Both the position numbers and the translations under genes were made by a program. From contig NC_064439.1 of NCBI RefSeq assembly GCF_023343835.1, positions 42,277,508-42,341,507 on the forward strand: a stretch of 64,000 nucleotides of DNA, in the 5' to 3' direction. The stretch comes from Lagopus muta. Its lineage: Eukaryota > Chordata > Aves > Galliformes > Phasianidae. The stretch's first letter is position 1, and each line of letters begins with the position of its first letter. This document shows, in pieces, positions 47,338 through 59,825 of the stretch. The notes under the pieces were generated by a model that was not told the origin of the DNA, did not search any database, and was given only the letters and a program-made list of their open reading frames with translations.

Positions 47338-50300
47338 CTTGCAGCCTGGGGCTCAAACCCCTGTCTTGAGGGGGTTTTGGACCCAAATCTTCCCCACAAT
47401 GGAGGCGACGTCCAGGCTGCACATGGATGGAGATGAAATTTAGTCTGCTTCTGGACAATCCTGCTCTAAACGCAAAACAATGTGACACTGCTGTTAGGCT
47501 GATTCACTACATCCACCCACTTGTTAGTTGTGTTTGGGGACTGATCATCTAATATACGGTGTATCTTGTTTTCTCCAGGGGGATTTGGTGGAGTTTTTTC
47601 TCAGTTTTGATTTGGCTGAATCGCCGCGTGAAGCTTCAGCTTTCATCTTCTGGTCACACTTGGCGAAGCAGCAGCAGAACTCCTTGCTCAGTATGTGTGT
47701 CAGAGCTGGAAGGCTGAGGTGGACGTTCTCTTTTATAAGACACAGTGCTTCTAAAGTAGTGCTTTTGTAAGCATTGCTCCTTCAGACCTGCTTGTCATTG
47801 CCAGCCCGTAGGGCTGCCAAGCAATGGGCTCACAGGCTGATGAGTGACAAAGATCTTACCACACACTGCTATTTTAATGGGGTTTATCTGGCCTTGCTGT
47901 AAGGTTTGGAGACATAAGAGCAGCCTCAATGCCCCAGTCCTGTGGCAGAAGGAGGTGGAGCCAGGACAGAGGAAAGATGTGGATTCTGGCCTTCAGAACA
48001 AAAAGAAGAACCGTGGATAAGGAATCTGGCAGAGAGTCTGCCAAGAAACTGCTGATGCAAAATCTCAGCTCCTCCTTGTGTTAAGAACAGCACATCTTTA
48101 GCTTTTAAAAGAAAATCCATAGTTCATAATGTAAAGAGCAGCACGTAGAGAACTTTAAAACTCTTAAGTGTACCCCTAAGTGTACAAGGTGAGGCACAGC
48201 ATCCCAGGTCCAGCAAGATGGCAGGAGTCATGTCACCTTTCCCCATGCTCATCTCAACTCCAGAAGAGCCAACTATCTGGGAAGGACAGTGCCTGGTGGC
48301 AGCAGAATGCTGTGAGAACAGGCAGCAATAGAGAGATACGAGAGCAACAAGTTTTTGACAGATTGACTCCTTAATGTTCCCATGGGGAATATCCTTTGGC
48401 ATTGTTCTCTAAGGCTGTTTTTAAGGTTCACACTCCGTGCACCTGCATCTTCCCCAAAGCCCAGCACTGCCAAGACCTGTGGCTTTCACACTGTCCCTCT
48501 TGTTCCTGAGCTATTATGAAAGACTTCTCTTTATTTCTCTGACTGTGCATTTGCATTTTAAGACCTTGCAGTTTACGAGCAATCAAGATCAAAGCCAGCA
48601 AGGCTTTGGGCTTTGCTACTTTGCCTTCATACACGACATCTCAGAATTTTCTATGACATCTCAGAAATGGAGAGATCGTCTGCCTAGGGAGCCAGAGAGT
48701 ATGCATGGAGATGAGCTGGCTCATAAGATGCTGCCTTGGCCTGCTGGCAAGCTCTGCCTTCCACAGCTCTGTGTGGTCTTTGGGGGACGCTGAGGGGAAG
48801 GAGGAGGAGGGAGAAACTCTCACCACCTCAGCGAGGGAAAGAGGGGGATGCTTAGTGCTGCCACAGCTCTGCTGGCTACAAAGGAGGAGGTAGGTAAGTG
48901 TGGAAGGGCCACCTCCCCAGCACTGCCACTGCTGCCGGGCATGGGCAAGGGAAGGACCTTTCTTCTGGGCTGGCTCCTGAAAATTCCCAGCAGCAAGAGG
49001 AGGGAGGAAATGTTATTTTCCTGTAAAAGGATTCCATGCCTCTGACTGGAATGGTAAGAGGAGGGACAATCCTACAAATGAGGTCACAGAACAGTGGACC
49101 CTTGCTTCCTGCTTTTGCCCTCTGCCTCTGATGTCTCCTACCCTCAGACAGATCCCTGGTGCTGTTTTGAAGAGAAGGGTGAAGGAGAAGGAAGCAGTCC
49201 GACCACACTGATTCAACTCCATTCCTTCAGCAAGCTATATATATTTTTATTTCGTATTCATCTGAACAGCAGAAAGTTTGGCAATAATGACAGCCTGGGA
49301 AGTATGCACTGTGTGTGTGTGTGTGTTTTGACCCTCCAGCTTGGCTCTCCCACATGAAATTCCGGAAGCCCCACCACCATGCTGGTTTTAGGCAAAGCAG
49401 CAAATAGAAGCACTTCTCCTAAGGGCTCCCCATGAACACATGATTCCCAGTGGGCTGCCCTCATGCTAGGGATGTGTAACCCAAAGAACTGGGCTGGCAC
49501 CAAGCACTGGGCATCAAAGAGCCACTGGTGTGCTTTGGCCAGCAGTCAGAAAATCAGTGTCAGCAAGACTGTGATTGCCTTCCCATCATTCCAATTTATA
49601 TTTCAATTTTTTCAACCCTTTTCTCAGCAGAAAGTTACCAAGGCCAGGTCTTCAGCTTTACCAGTGCACGTGGTACTCAGCACATTTGTGTTTGCTGAGG
49701 ACTGGGCCTTGACCAACAAGGACTGGAGTAATTCATCACTAATGCAGGCCCTAAAACTCCTGAAGTGGCTAAAGTCAGACTTGTTGGGATTTACTTTTGG
49801 TAGCTAGCTGCCTTCTATAGAGTAGCATATTACTAGATAGTGTTGCAGATTTTTTGTTTACCTAAAACCTTCACCTGCTCCCAAGAATATATTTGACTGA
49901 GTATACTGCAAGTGATCATTGCTTCCTGCGTGGTACAGGAGGATAAATAAAGCTTATGGCAGGAATTTTGAAAGATCTGACGCTGGGGCTAGCTCCCTCA
50001 CTGAGATAAATGAAGCACTTTCTTCTGACTGATGAGAAAAGGATCAAAAAAAAGGGAATGCTTGTGGGAAAGACACTTTTCCTCTCAGCATGCCAGCCCC
50101 TTGAGCAGCGTGACACTGGGCCAACAGCTCCAACAGTGCTTGGGTACAAGGCCAACGGCTCTAAGCACAAAGCAGAAATAACACGCTCTGCTCTCTGAGA
50201 CAGGATCCCGATCCCTGTGCCAGGGCCTGCAGGGGAGCAAAGCCAGAGGAGAAGGCACAGGCTGGCATTGCCGTGTCCCAGCAAGGTTCAGCAAAGTGGC

Positions 50301-50593
50301 AATGGAAGCTGCGGAGAGGCAGCCCAGGCAGCCCACGTGGCCATTGATGAGGCTGGGCTGTCACACTGGGTCTTCATCGAAACCACCTCATCAGTTCCCC
50401 GTGTACAAAAATATATCTATACATCATGCCATAGGGAGAGGGATGCAAATGGGGCTGGATGCAGCCAAGTGAAAGGCAGCGCAGCTCCAACCTGATACCA
50501 GGCCATGGCTGCTGCCCCGGTCGCGGCGCTACGTGGAGGTGCGTGCGGGTGTGTGGCGTGCACGGAGCCATCCTACAGCTCGACAGAGCCCCG
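47338..50593. other. CLEC3B: Intergenic plus CLEC3B 3'UTR (end not resolved)
   Basis: The CLEC3B 3'UTR must begin at 50593 and run leftwards. No canonical AATAAA on the minus strand is visible until about 49250 (TTTATT on the + strand), so either the 3'UTR is about 1.35 kb or a variant hexamer is used nearer the stop. A short GT microsatellite lies at about 49311-49326. Confidence 0.45.
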
Positions 50594-50994
50594 CTACACG
50601 ATCATGAACTGGCAGACGTAGGGCAGCTGCTCCTTGCACCGCTTGTCAAACCACTTGCCCACCGCCACCCCTGACAAGGCCGCGCAGTTTTCCAGCTTGC
50701 CGCCATCGGGCTGGGTGGTGATCTCGGTCTCCCAGTTCTTGTAGCGGATGGGGCCACCCGTCATGTCAACCCACTTGCCCTCGGCTGCCATGTCGTTGAG
50801 GCCCAGCCAGATCTCTGCCTCGTTCCCAATGCTCTTTCGCATGTAGTCGTAGAGCGCGTCGTTCTCCTCTCCACCCTGCGGCGTGCCCAGCGTGCCGCCC
50901 TGCGAGATGCAGTGCTCGCTGGCTTCGTGGTATGTCTTGCTCTCAGAGAACGCCAGGAAGCACTTCAGGTGAATTTTGGTGCCTTTCAGGCAGA
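50594..50994 (-). CDS. CLEC3B: CLEC3B coding exon 3 (C-type lectin-like domain)
   Basis: The acceptor is GCAACATCTCAG; Val69 forms across the junction, followed by Cys70. Residues 69-201, stop TAG at 50596-50594. The domain has the W-L-G-L core (131-134), Q-P-D at 163-165 and W-F-D at 183-185 in place of the usual W-N-D. The frame stays open upstream of the acceptor, so the apparent Met further upstream is not a start. Confidence 0.97.
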
Positions 50995-53900
50995 CTGAGA
51001 TGTTGCCACGTGAATGGAACAGAGAGACAACAAGAGAATTGGGTTTAAAATGGACATCCAGCAAGCACAGCATGTGCATCCCTCAGGGCCCCTCGTTGTC
51101 ACGGGAAGAACACGGCCTCCCTATTTGGAAACAGCCTCCCAGGAAGATCCCAGGGGTGATCCCATCCTTGGTGTGCTCAAGTTGAGGCTACGCTCTCTGG
51201 ATTGAGTTCCTTGGGGTACAACGTATCTCTGCTGGGGGCTGGAGCATTTAGGGAAAAGCAGCCAGCAGCCTGCAATTGCAGTTCAACCATCTTGATTACA
51301 CAAGAGTGAAGAAAATGTCTTTTTTAATAGGTTTTGATCAGAAGTGTTGTGTTTGCAGAGGTGGAGGTCTTCAGAGGAAACTTCTACTTGCCTCTGATTT
51401 CATTGTTAAGAATAGCAACTTTTTAATTTTTAAGCTTTAAGCCCTGAGAATGCAGGGTACTCCATCCAAAGAATAGCTAATCAGAGCTATGCATTAATAT
51501 CCAGAATGCTTACATTTCAATGACTGAGCTTGGATCTAAAGCCTTGATTTTGCTTGTGTTTCTTTTCTTTTAGGGAGAAAATTCTCCTTAACTTGCACTT
51601 TTAGTGCATTTCTGTTTCGTGTTCTGCACATCCTACTGGTGTCATGGAATTTGCACAGAATAACCATGGAGCACATCTGGAAAAAGAAATTTTGGGGCCT
51701 GTACTCCATGCCTGTCACATAAGGCATAGGGGGATCAACCCCCATCAAGGTTGCCTGGGCAAGAGCATGGAATGTATGAGGGATTAGGTAACCAGCTCCC
51801 CAGGCTTCAGACAAAAGCCTGAGGCAAAGAATAAAGCTCATTTGACTGAAGTGGAGCGTAATCTATCAGCCGTCTTGCTGATTCGTGACGGAAAATGAAC
51901 ATCTGGCTTAGAATCATAGAAATATCAATAGCTCTGCAAATGGGAAGCTGTAAGGCATAAAGAAAGGGGCCATATGCTGCACGCTTGTCATTAACTGCCT
52001 GAGGCACTTCCTGTGCCTGGAGGAGCTGCAGAGAGACCACGCTGTGCTTTGATCCCCAGTTTGCTCCATGTGATGGACACATCATCATGGCCTGCTTGGG
52101 TATCCCTTGTCAACATCACACGGAACAATGGTAACTGCTTTAAAAGCACCTCTTACTCTATAAGAAAAAGCCAAGCCTTCTTCAAGGAGTCCTTTACCTG
52201 TCTGAAGTGCTTGCTTCTCCTTCAGTAGAGCAACCTCCTGAGAGATGTTGTCAATCATGGCCTTCAGGTCTTCAATCATTTTGAGGCTCACACCATCTGT
52301 TGGAGAAATCCAGAGAGATCATAAACATCCACCACAGCCCCAAAGGAGGCAGCTGGAGGCAGCTGTTCCTATCATCAAAAGTCCCCAATTCCCTGCCCAC
52401 AAAGAAAGGCAAAAAAGATTCCCACAGTCCATCAGATAGCATTTAATCACTAGTCTGATTGCACCATCAGCCCACGTCCCTCAGGCTGATTTTGGGGCAT
52501 TGCTCTCCTCACTTAACCACTAATTCCTGGATTCAAGCATGGGCAGTGGTGGCACCAGTTCTGGGACTGCTGGCTCTGGGTGAATGACATGGCTGATCCA
52601 AGCACCATGGCTTAATGTTCCCGATGTTTCCAGCAGGGGAGTTGTGACAGCAGCACCACTGCAGCCAGCTGCTCAAGCTAAAGCATTTGGGCTGCTGTAC
52701 ATTAGTATTGCATGGCGAGTCCTGCCCAAAATTATTCTGGGAAGCACACTGATATTGCCTGGTGAAAAGTGTCATCTGTGGCTTTTTTAGGTGAGAAGTG
52801 CAGCACAACATTTTCATCGCAGCCTCCTTTGTCGAGTTAGTCTTTCCTCTACTGCAAACCACAGTGATATCTGCTAAGACACAGTGAGGAGAATGAGCTG
52901 CAAGAAACTCGACCCTTCAGAAAGATTTTGCTAGCATTAAATGGAGTCCTGTATTGTGGATCATGCTGTTACCAGAAAGGTCACCAACATATGGCTTAGC
53001 ACCAGCCCTTCCCTCTCTGGTTTCTCCTGCACAGAAGGACTGGCATGGGATGGAGGAAGTGGAAGATGGGACATAAAGGCATTTGTGGTCATTGCACTAT
53101 ACCTGTCACTCCTCAGTTTGCCCACAAAGCAGCAAGAGAGGCTTCCTTTGGGGTCAGGAATCTGGGGAGCTGAGCCATCAAGTGAGGCAAGTGGGGAAGG
53201 AACTTGGATGCTCACCAAAACCACCAGCCTGAAGATTAGATGTGTCATGAACACAAAAGCACAGACAGACCAGAAGGAGAGCCTTCAGCTGCTTTCCTCC
53301 TTGCTCAATTAACTTCAATGGGTTCAGTTGCAATTCAGGCACTAGGTATTATTTCGGTGCCTTGATGAAAATACTTTGTGGGAAACAGCTAATTAGCACA
53401 GTTGTTTATCCACATAAGCCTCTTTTCCAGCAGAACAAATGTCCCTCAGGTTTAAGTAACATCCAAAGGCCATGGTGAGGCACTCAGTGAATCTTGCCAG
53501 GGCAGTTCCATTTGTTGCTCTGCCTGGGAGCAAGAGTAGTATTTGTCTCTGCCCCTTTATTTCCTGAAAGCTCATCTCTGTAAGCTGTGACCAAAGCTGT
53601 TGCAGTTGGTTTTGGGGCTGCTGAAGCCAACAGCGTGGCAATGCTGTACCTGGGAGCCAGAGCAAGTCCTGAGGTGGCCACCCCTGAGCAGAAAGGCTGA
53701 GAACAGGGACAAGAAGAAAAGGGAATTGCAGAAAGAGATGGGTTGTGATGCTCTGGTTATGAAAGCTTCATAAGCAATGTGTCTGAGGCTGAAAATGGGG
53801 GCTCAGGGCTGATTTTACTTGTTGCAAAGGCATGTTGCGTAAGCTGTGCCTCAGCCCAGCATGTTCCTGGAGCACAGGAGGGGATGGAGAACCTCTGCAT

Positions 53901-55625
53901 GGGGTTTGTGTTGCTGGAAATGTCTGCAGGCACTTTCTGAAGTCTCTTCCTTACTGACACTGAGGCTCTGAGATCACACAGGAATTGGGGTAGAGTCAGG
54001 AGCAGAGCCCGTGTCAGCCTCTACATGCTGATTTGCAAGTACCTGCATCTGGACTCCAAATACCTTACAAAAATGTGTTGGAGCTACACAGAGGTGCTCC
54101 CTCCATGCCCTCATGGACCCTGCCTGGCTGCGATCAGGGGAAGCCCCCAGTGCCAAGGGTGCCTAGCCTGGACCTCTCCCAGTGGCATCACCCCTGCAGC
54201 TGTGGCCAACCCCCACCCCACTGGGGTTTGGAGAGGATTTGCTGAAGTGCTGCAGCTGGAGCAATTACTGGGAGCAATTTGAGAGGGGAATAAAACAACA
54301 AGCAAAGTGAATGTGTTATTTCAGCATTTTTGAAATGGTAGTTTTGGGTTTTTCTTGGTGGAACGGCACCGTTTTTGCTCTGAAGGAGATCCAAATGTAA
54401 GCAATAATTACATCATGAGGAAAGAAAAGAAATAGCGCAAAGAAAGAAAAGAGAAAAAAAGAGCTGAAAAAGCTTAAGCTCAAAGCATTGATTTCTTCTG
54501 TTTGTGGCGTGGCCACACAGATGAAGAAATACAAACCCAACAAAATGCCCCAACACTCCCATGACTTTGCCCTGTCCAAGCCACCCCAGTGAAGGGCAGG
54601 GAGAGTGCAAGGTGGTTGCTGGTGGTTTTCATTCCCTTCATCTGGCCACCAAACAGGACAGGAGCAAGCATAGGGGACAGGAGAGTGACATCCCATCCTT
54701 ACCATGAGCGGGGCTTGGACGTGGCAAGGGATGAAGAGGAGCCCCAAGAGATGGGGCTCCCATCACTTCCAGTGATAGATAAGATCTCCCTAAGAAATGA
54801 GATTCCCTCCTGCTACACTCCAGAAATGCAAGGTGGTATTTTTGCTATACAACACAGGACGAAACCACTGCTGTGGACTAAACAGATCTGCACCAATTTC
54901 ATAGAGAGCTCCACTGGGAGAAAAAGTTTCTCAAGGATGGGATCTGACAAAAATAGCTGCTGGGAGAGCAGGGCCAAATGAATTCCTGGGATGCTTCCTT
55001 CCCACTCTCGTTTGCTCCTAAGAGAGCAAAGTGCCTGCAGAGCAGCTCACCGCTTGCTCTGTGCTCTGGGTGTCTGTTCTGGGCTGCGGAGAGGAGGAAT
55101 GAGAAGGAAAGCACTTGAAAATGATGAGCCGTGCTGCCTGTAATAGGTGATGTACCACTGCCTGCTCCTGGCTGCAGCCCTGCCACAGCTGCCACTTAGC
55201 TTATGGAAAATGAATGAGCAGAGGTAGGGGCTGGAGGAAGGGAGACCGCAGCAGAGGGGAATTTTGGGGAGAGCCTTACAGAAGACACAGAAAACACGGT
55301 GTCCTCTGACCCTCAGGCTGCCCCACCACATGCATTCAGTACAGCAACCCACCCAAACCACTTCTCTATCCTTTCTAAATTATGAAAGCATCCCTACAGG
55401 CGTTAAAAGAAAAAGAGAGACTTCCTTGGGTTTTTAAAAGCTAAAAGCTGCATTAGAGCACCCCTAACTGTGCCGACCGCCCCCCACGCCAGGCAGGATC
55501 CCGCAGACCCGGCCCTTACCTTTCTTGGAGGCCGCCGGCTTCTGCCTGCCCTTGCCATTCTGCTGGACGGAGACGTGGGCGAGGGAGACGAGGCAGAGCA
55601 GCAGGCAGGCTGCCCGCAGCGCCAT
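50594..55625 (-). CDS. CLEC3B: CLEC3B, tetranectin (three coding exons, gene span)
   Basis: Secreted homotrimeric C-type lectin-like protein of plasma and matrix. Family knowledge: it binds plasminogen kringle 4 and calcium. Coding exons (- strand): 55625-55520, 52296-52198, 50994-50594, together 606 nt, giving 201 aa plus stop (human 202). Both introns are phase 1. Residues 1-20 are a signal peptide, 21-35 a Lys-rich N-terminal segment, 36-68 the trimerising coiled coil, and 69-201 the C-type lectin-like domain. Six Cys at 70, 80, 97, 172, 188 and 196 match the three canonical disulfides. By offset from human mature numbering, the calcium and kringle-4 residues are all kept: Asp136, Glu140, Gly167, Lys168, Glu170, Asn171, Asp185. 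The gene is convergent with CDCP1, with about 5.7 kb between the CDCP1 poly(A) site and the CLEC3B stop. Confidence 0.97.
50995..52197 (-). other. CLEC3B: CLEC3B intron 2
   Basis: 1.2 kb, GT...AG on the minus strand, both ends phase 1. No repeat or further exon recognised. Confidence 0.85.
52198..52296 (-). CDS. CLEC3B: CLEC3B coding exon 2 (trimerising coiled coil)
   Basis: The acceptor is TTTCTCCAACAG and the donor G|GTAAAG. Residues 36-68. The helix contains SQEVALLKEKQALQT, nearly the same as the human tetranectin trimerisation helix, with a hydrophobic heptad pattern (Met, Leu, Ile, Val, Leu). At 99 nt it matches the small coiled-coil exon typical of tetranectin. Confidence 0.95.
52297..55519 (-). 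other. CLEC3B: CLEC3B intron 1
   Basis: 3.2 kb, GT...AG on the minus strand. I see no repeat of known class and no additional exon. A purine-rich (A/G) stretch lies at about 54416-54470. Confidence 0.85.
55520..55625 (-). CDS. CLEC3B: CLEC3B coding exon 1 (signal peptide)
   Basis: The ATG is at 55625-55623 and the protein begins MALRAACLLLCLVSLAHVSV, a clear signal peptide. A short Gln/Gly/Lys-rich segment follows, like the heparin-binding N-terminus of tetranectin. The exon ends at G|GTAAGG. It encodes 35 codons plus one base. Long ORFs in the other frames here are shadows of GC-rich DNA. Confidence 0.93.
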
Positions 55626-55790
55626 GCCGAGCGCTGAGCTGAGCGGGACTGACTGACTCGGCCCGACACCCGGCTTTAATCAGCAGCGTCTGGCCAAGAA
55701 GCCGGCCCCGGGCTGCTCGCGGCTTCCAGCGGCCGCAGGGAGGGCCCAAGCGGCTCCGGCCAATGCTGAGAGCAGCCCAGCCAGCTTTCG
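55626..55790 (-). promoter_or_regulatory. CLEC3B: CLEC3B promoter and 5'UTR region
   Basis: GC- and CpG-rich DNA around 55470-55790 surrounds exon 1. On the minus strand a TATA-like GATTAAAG at about 55682-55675 lies about 50 bp above the ATG, which would leave a very short 5'UTR. The transcription start is not determinable. The region turns A-rich and non-CpG beyond 55800. Confidence 0.5.
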
Positions 55791-55799
55791 TCGCTTGTT

Positions 55800-58700
55800 T
55801 TTGTTAAAAAGTGATTAAAAAAACCACACACGCACATGAAAAAAAAACCACCCCACAAGCGTACTGAGAGACAATTCAGCTGAACCTAAGGGAACGGCTG
55901 GGCATACAGCTGGAATGACTCCCTATGACTCTCAGCACAACGCCAAGAGCTTGGTCTCACGTTTCAGTGATGGCAGTGGCACTGTGAATCGCAAAGCCCC
56001 CAACATTTCTCCCCTCGTTTCACTCAGAATCTGGGTTACTTCAGTCAGGGTGACTTCAGGGCAGTTCTGTGGCCTAAGCCCAAATTACTGCAGGGTTTCT
56101 GGGGAGCTGCATTGTTCTGGAGTCCTTTCTGTGGCAGGAACAGGAATATCCCAGCAAGTGGAATGAATTCACATATGGAGAGAAGGACAAAGTGCTTTGT
56201 GCAGCTATCATTAACTGAAATCCTCTCAGAAAAACAAAAACAAAAAGCAAGATGCTGCCCAACACACTGGGAACCACTAGAGTTGCATGCGCATAAAAGA
56301 TCTGAGATAAAAAGGGGTATGTATGGAAAAAGACCTGCTGTTGATTTAGTTTGGCTGAGCTCTTACACTGCCTAGCTCCTGTGCTGAGCAGGCAAAGCCC
56401 TCACTCCTACCTGAACAGAGCTCAGCAGCAGCCCAAACTTCAAAGCCAAGGAAATGGGTTTGATCTTCACTCCCTGTTACTGCAAACACACACGCACACA
56501 ATCCCACTCAGACTCAAGCAAGAGAACAAATATTTGGGGGTATTTCTCCTTCCTGGCCTCTCCCAAAGGAGGATGGAGCCCCGGAGGTGCCAAACATCTT
56601 CACACCCATGTGTGTTCCCTTCTCTTGACACTCGAGCAGCATCTCCCTATCCAAAAAGGCTTCTGGTTAGCTCAGCACCTCCCAGTTTTCCTTGGCTGCA
56701 GATTTGCTCGCCTGTCATTTCTCTGATTCATGTTCTGCCACACAGGGAAAAAACTGAAACGCTCTCTGTGAAACACAACTCGGGTGTGCGGCCACCTGAT
56801 CCCTGCCCACACGATTTAGATGGCTGTGCTTCCTGAAGGGAAAGGTTTTTAGCCAACGCCATCTCAACATGTGGTTTGCAGCAAACGGATCCCTCCTGCA
56901 GCAGCCAGCAGGTACCAGGTTTTTACCAGGTTCACCACAGGTGGGACTTCCACCTGCCATGAATGCCAAGTGTCACCTTTGCTTTTCTTGGAGGCTCAAA
57001 AAGCTCGTCTCCATGAGACCTATTTGACAGAGGCTAAAGGTTCCTAAGCTCACATGAATGCACTTAACAGTACAAAGCTCATGGGCTGCTGTAGCAGGTC
57101 CAGGACTGGGATGCTTGTGAGGAAGGGCATTGTATAGGCTGGAGGGTTCTTGCCCACACGAAGCGCACACCCTGTCTGGGCTTCTGCTGAGGCCTGAGAC
57201 TCCCATTAAATAACAGGGACATCAATGGCCTTTTGTGTGCTGGCACCTCAGCCAGATAGAACACTTCTGAGCTCTGGGTGACTCACATATGTTATGTAAT
57301 GGAGGTGGGTAGAGGTAATCCTCTTCATTAGATGAACTAATACAACTGGAAGATGATGAGGTTTTGGCCACTGGAATCTTTCCCCTTTCAGGCTGAAAGC
57401 TGAAAGTGAAGCAGCAAGAAGAGCCACAGCTGGGAGCCTCATTAAGCACAAATAATGAGAGGGAAGGAGGAGTGGGACTTGTGGAAGGGAGCGGTAGGTA
57501 ATTCACAGAAGAGCTAACCAGAAGGAGGAATGTAAGAAGATGCCAAGAAACCAATTTCATTGTCCATACTATGTATGTATATAACCTGGAATACAGAATT
57601 CCACTTTCCAGTAAAAGCACTCTTCTCTCTTGTTTCAAGATGGGTCTGCGGTCAGACAGAAAACAACTCCTGTGAGCTGTAAGGAGACCGGTCTGAGGTA
57701 AAAAGAAAGAGCAAAAGAGAGCGTGCTTAGGAAGATTGCCCAAAGACTGCAGAGGCTTACGTGGCTCTGGGAAACCCAGTAAGTAGGTTGAGGTGCTGTA
57801 TTTGGAGAGGGTTCAGCCAGCAAAACAGTGGCTGGAAGGAGCCCATGGAAGGAAGCTGGATGCTCCTGGCAATGATGCAGACCTGTGATTTTGTGCCCAG
57901 CTGGGCAAGGAAATGGGCAGCGAGATCAGAGGCGATTTTGATCCAGCTCCGAGGAAATGAGTGGAGATTGCCAAGCCAAGTAATGCACGAGTGCCACCAC
58001 ACAATGGCTGGAAGGTAGAAGGGTGGACTAGATAACAGCTTTCACACGGTTATTATCGAGATAGGCAATTACCGGCCCTGGCTGCTCAAGGCTAAGCTAC
58101 CAGCCCAAAGGCAGGCTGCAGCAATGCCAAGCCATGCTCGCTCCTCGCAGGGCAGCAGGAGCACAGAAAGGCTGCAGCCCCTCTCCTCTGGGAGGTGTCC
58201 TGCATGGTGGAGACTTGAAAGCATCTTCACGCATGGGCCATGCAACAACCTCAGGATGGAACAGAAGAGAAACAGTGGTGGACAGTAAAAATGTATTCTG
58301 AGGATGTGGGAGAGCAGAGGAAAATCTCTGGTGTTAGCCACCTTGTGAACTTGTGCTGGCATTGGTCCTGATTTCCGCCAGCGTAAACAACATCAGAACA
58401 GGTTAAAATGGAAAGAGCTGAATCTATGGATCATTGTTTCAAGAGAAGGAACACGATAATGCTTCAGGAAAGGGTGGTTTTCATAAGGACAATGATGGGG
58501 AAAATGAAGGAGTCAGCACTTTGCCAAAATGTTCTCTCTGGTACCAGTACTTGGAAACTGGCCTTGAGCCTAAGGAGGGAGCTTTTCCATACCCTGTACA
58601 CTCTAGGGGCAACAGTTCAGAAAATCTGTGCTAAAAGAGATTCTCAGGCCTTAAACTGAACAGAATTAAAGCCAAACCGCTTGAGTTCATGTGCCAGGAG

Positions 58701-59825
58701 CTGCTCTGCATCTTCCCATTTCCAAAAGGAGCTGCTCCAAAGGACTCACCCCCTCTTCTGCTCAGAGTATGCAGACTCCACTGGGATAGGGGGTGACCCA
58801 TCTGTCTTCACTACTTTTCTTTCTGCCTATCATTCATAGCCATCTCACTATCAGCAGAAGTGAAGACATTGCCAAAGTGAAAGTCAGTATTTTGGGACTG
58901 GGAAGCAGACAGCCATTCTGCCAGCTTATAGTGTGGTTGCGTGTCTTCCCCATCGTTGAACTACTGGTTTGCTTCCATGTAGCTGCCAATGCTGAATTAG
59001 GGGGTTTTAAGAGAATTTCTATGAACTTTGTGAATTTAGAGAAAAAGCTGCATGATTGGACAGTGGGAAGAAAGCAATGCGTGTGCTTAAAAAGCCTTAT
59101 CAGATCAAAGTTGGAGGAAGGAAGAGAAGCAGGACCTCATTCAGGACTTTTCAGCACACAGGTTCCCAACCCTGGCAATACCTAAATTTATGATTTGCCA
59201 AAATGCAGTGAGACCACATGCTGTGAGAGCACTCTGGTGACAGGAGAGGACAGGTTGGTGGCTCTCCATGCCTCCAACACCTGCACGGAGCTGGCACAGC
59301 TGTGCTCCCGTGGTGACAGCTGGGAGACATATTGGCTGCATCAGGAAGTGGCTGAGATTGCATTTCCTTCTTCCCCTCCCACAGTATTAGCAAAGCTGCT
59401 ATAATTGTTAAAGTCTAAAGCAGGGAGATCAAATCTGAGCTACAAGTGACATGATACAAGAACTGCAGGGTGCCTGTATTGCTGATCTTAATCAGCAGGA
59501 TGACAACAGAGATGCTTATAGAGCTTGTAAGAAAACCTCAGCCTTATTAAAGTGCTCCAATGAGTAAAACTGAGCTTGGAACTATCGCTGGGGAGTCGTT
59601 AACAGCAGCACATCAAATAGTCAAGTGTTGTTTCGCAAGAATGGCAAAAACATATTTTAGGAGACAGCTAGGAATGCAGCTAATTAAAGGAAAAGCAAAA
59701 GCACCACACTCTCTATAGAGAGAAGTGCCCAGCTTTCAGTTTGGCCTTCTCCTATTTGCAAGCCCATGAAACTCATGGGAAATGCTGATGGCTGGGAAAC
59801 CAGGCCACTGTGACTGAGGTCAGGT
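55800..59825. other. Intergenic upstream of CLEC3B; one candidate short secreted ORF
   Basis: Holds a 161-codon unrecognised ORF at 56351-56836 (+) and a minus-strand ORF from the Met at 57560 with a signal-peptide-like start (see findings). Around 57780-58040 there is a block that could be a very old repeat, not assigned. Confidence 0.5.

Noticed and set aside
50995-51079. Upstream Met extending CLEC3B exon 3 to 51079
   Set aside because: A clean acceptor at 50995/50996, phase continuity with exon 2 and alignment to tetranectin all place the exon start at 50994; the extra residues are intron.
51826-51900. AATAAA followed by U5-like sequence, possible second LTR
   Set aside because: No TG...CA ends or flanking duplication could be found, and it lies in CLEC3B intron 2 without an upstream U3-like block.
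56351-56836. 161-codon ORF (+)
   Set aside because: No recognised homology, no signal or domain, and no paired splice signals; listed only as part of the gap description.
57780-58040. Block resembling an old CR1 (GGGTGGACTAGATAACA near 58020)
   Set aside because: Only one short stretch resembles CR1 and the rest matches no part of the consensus I know.
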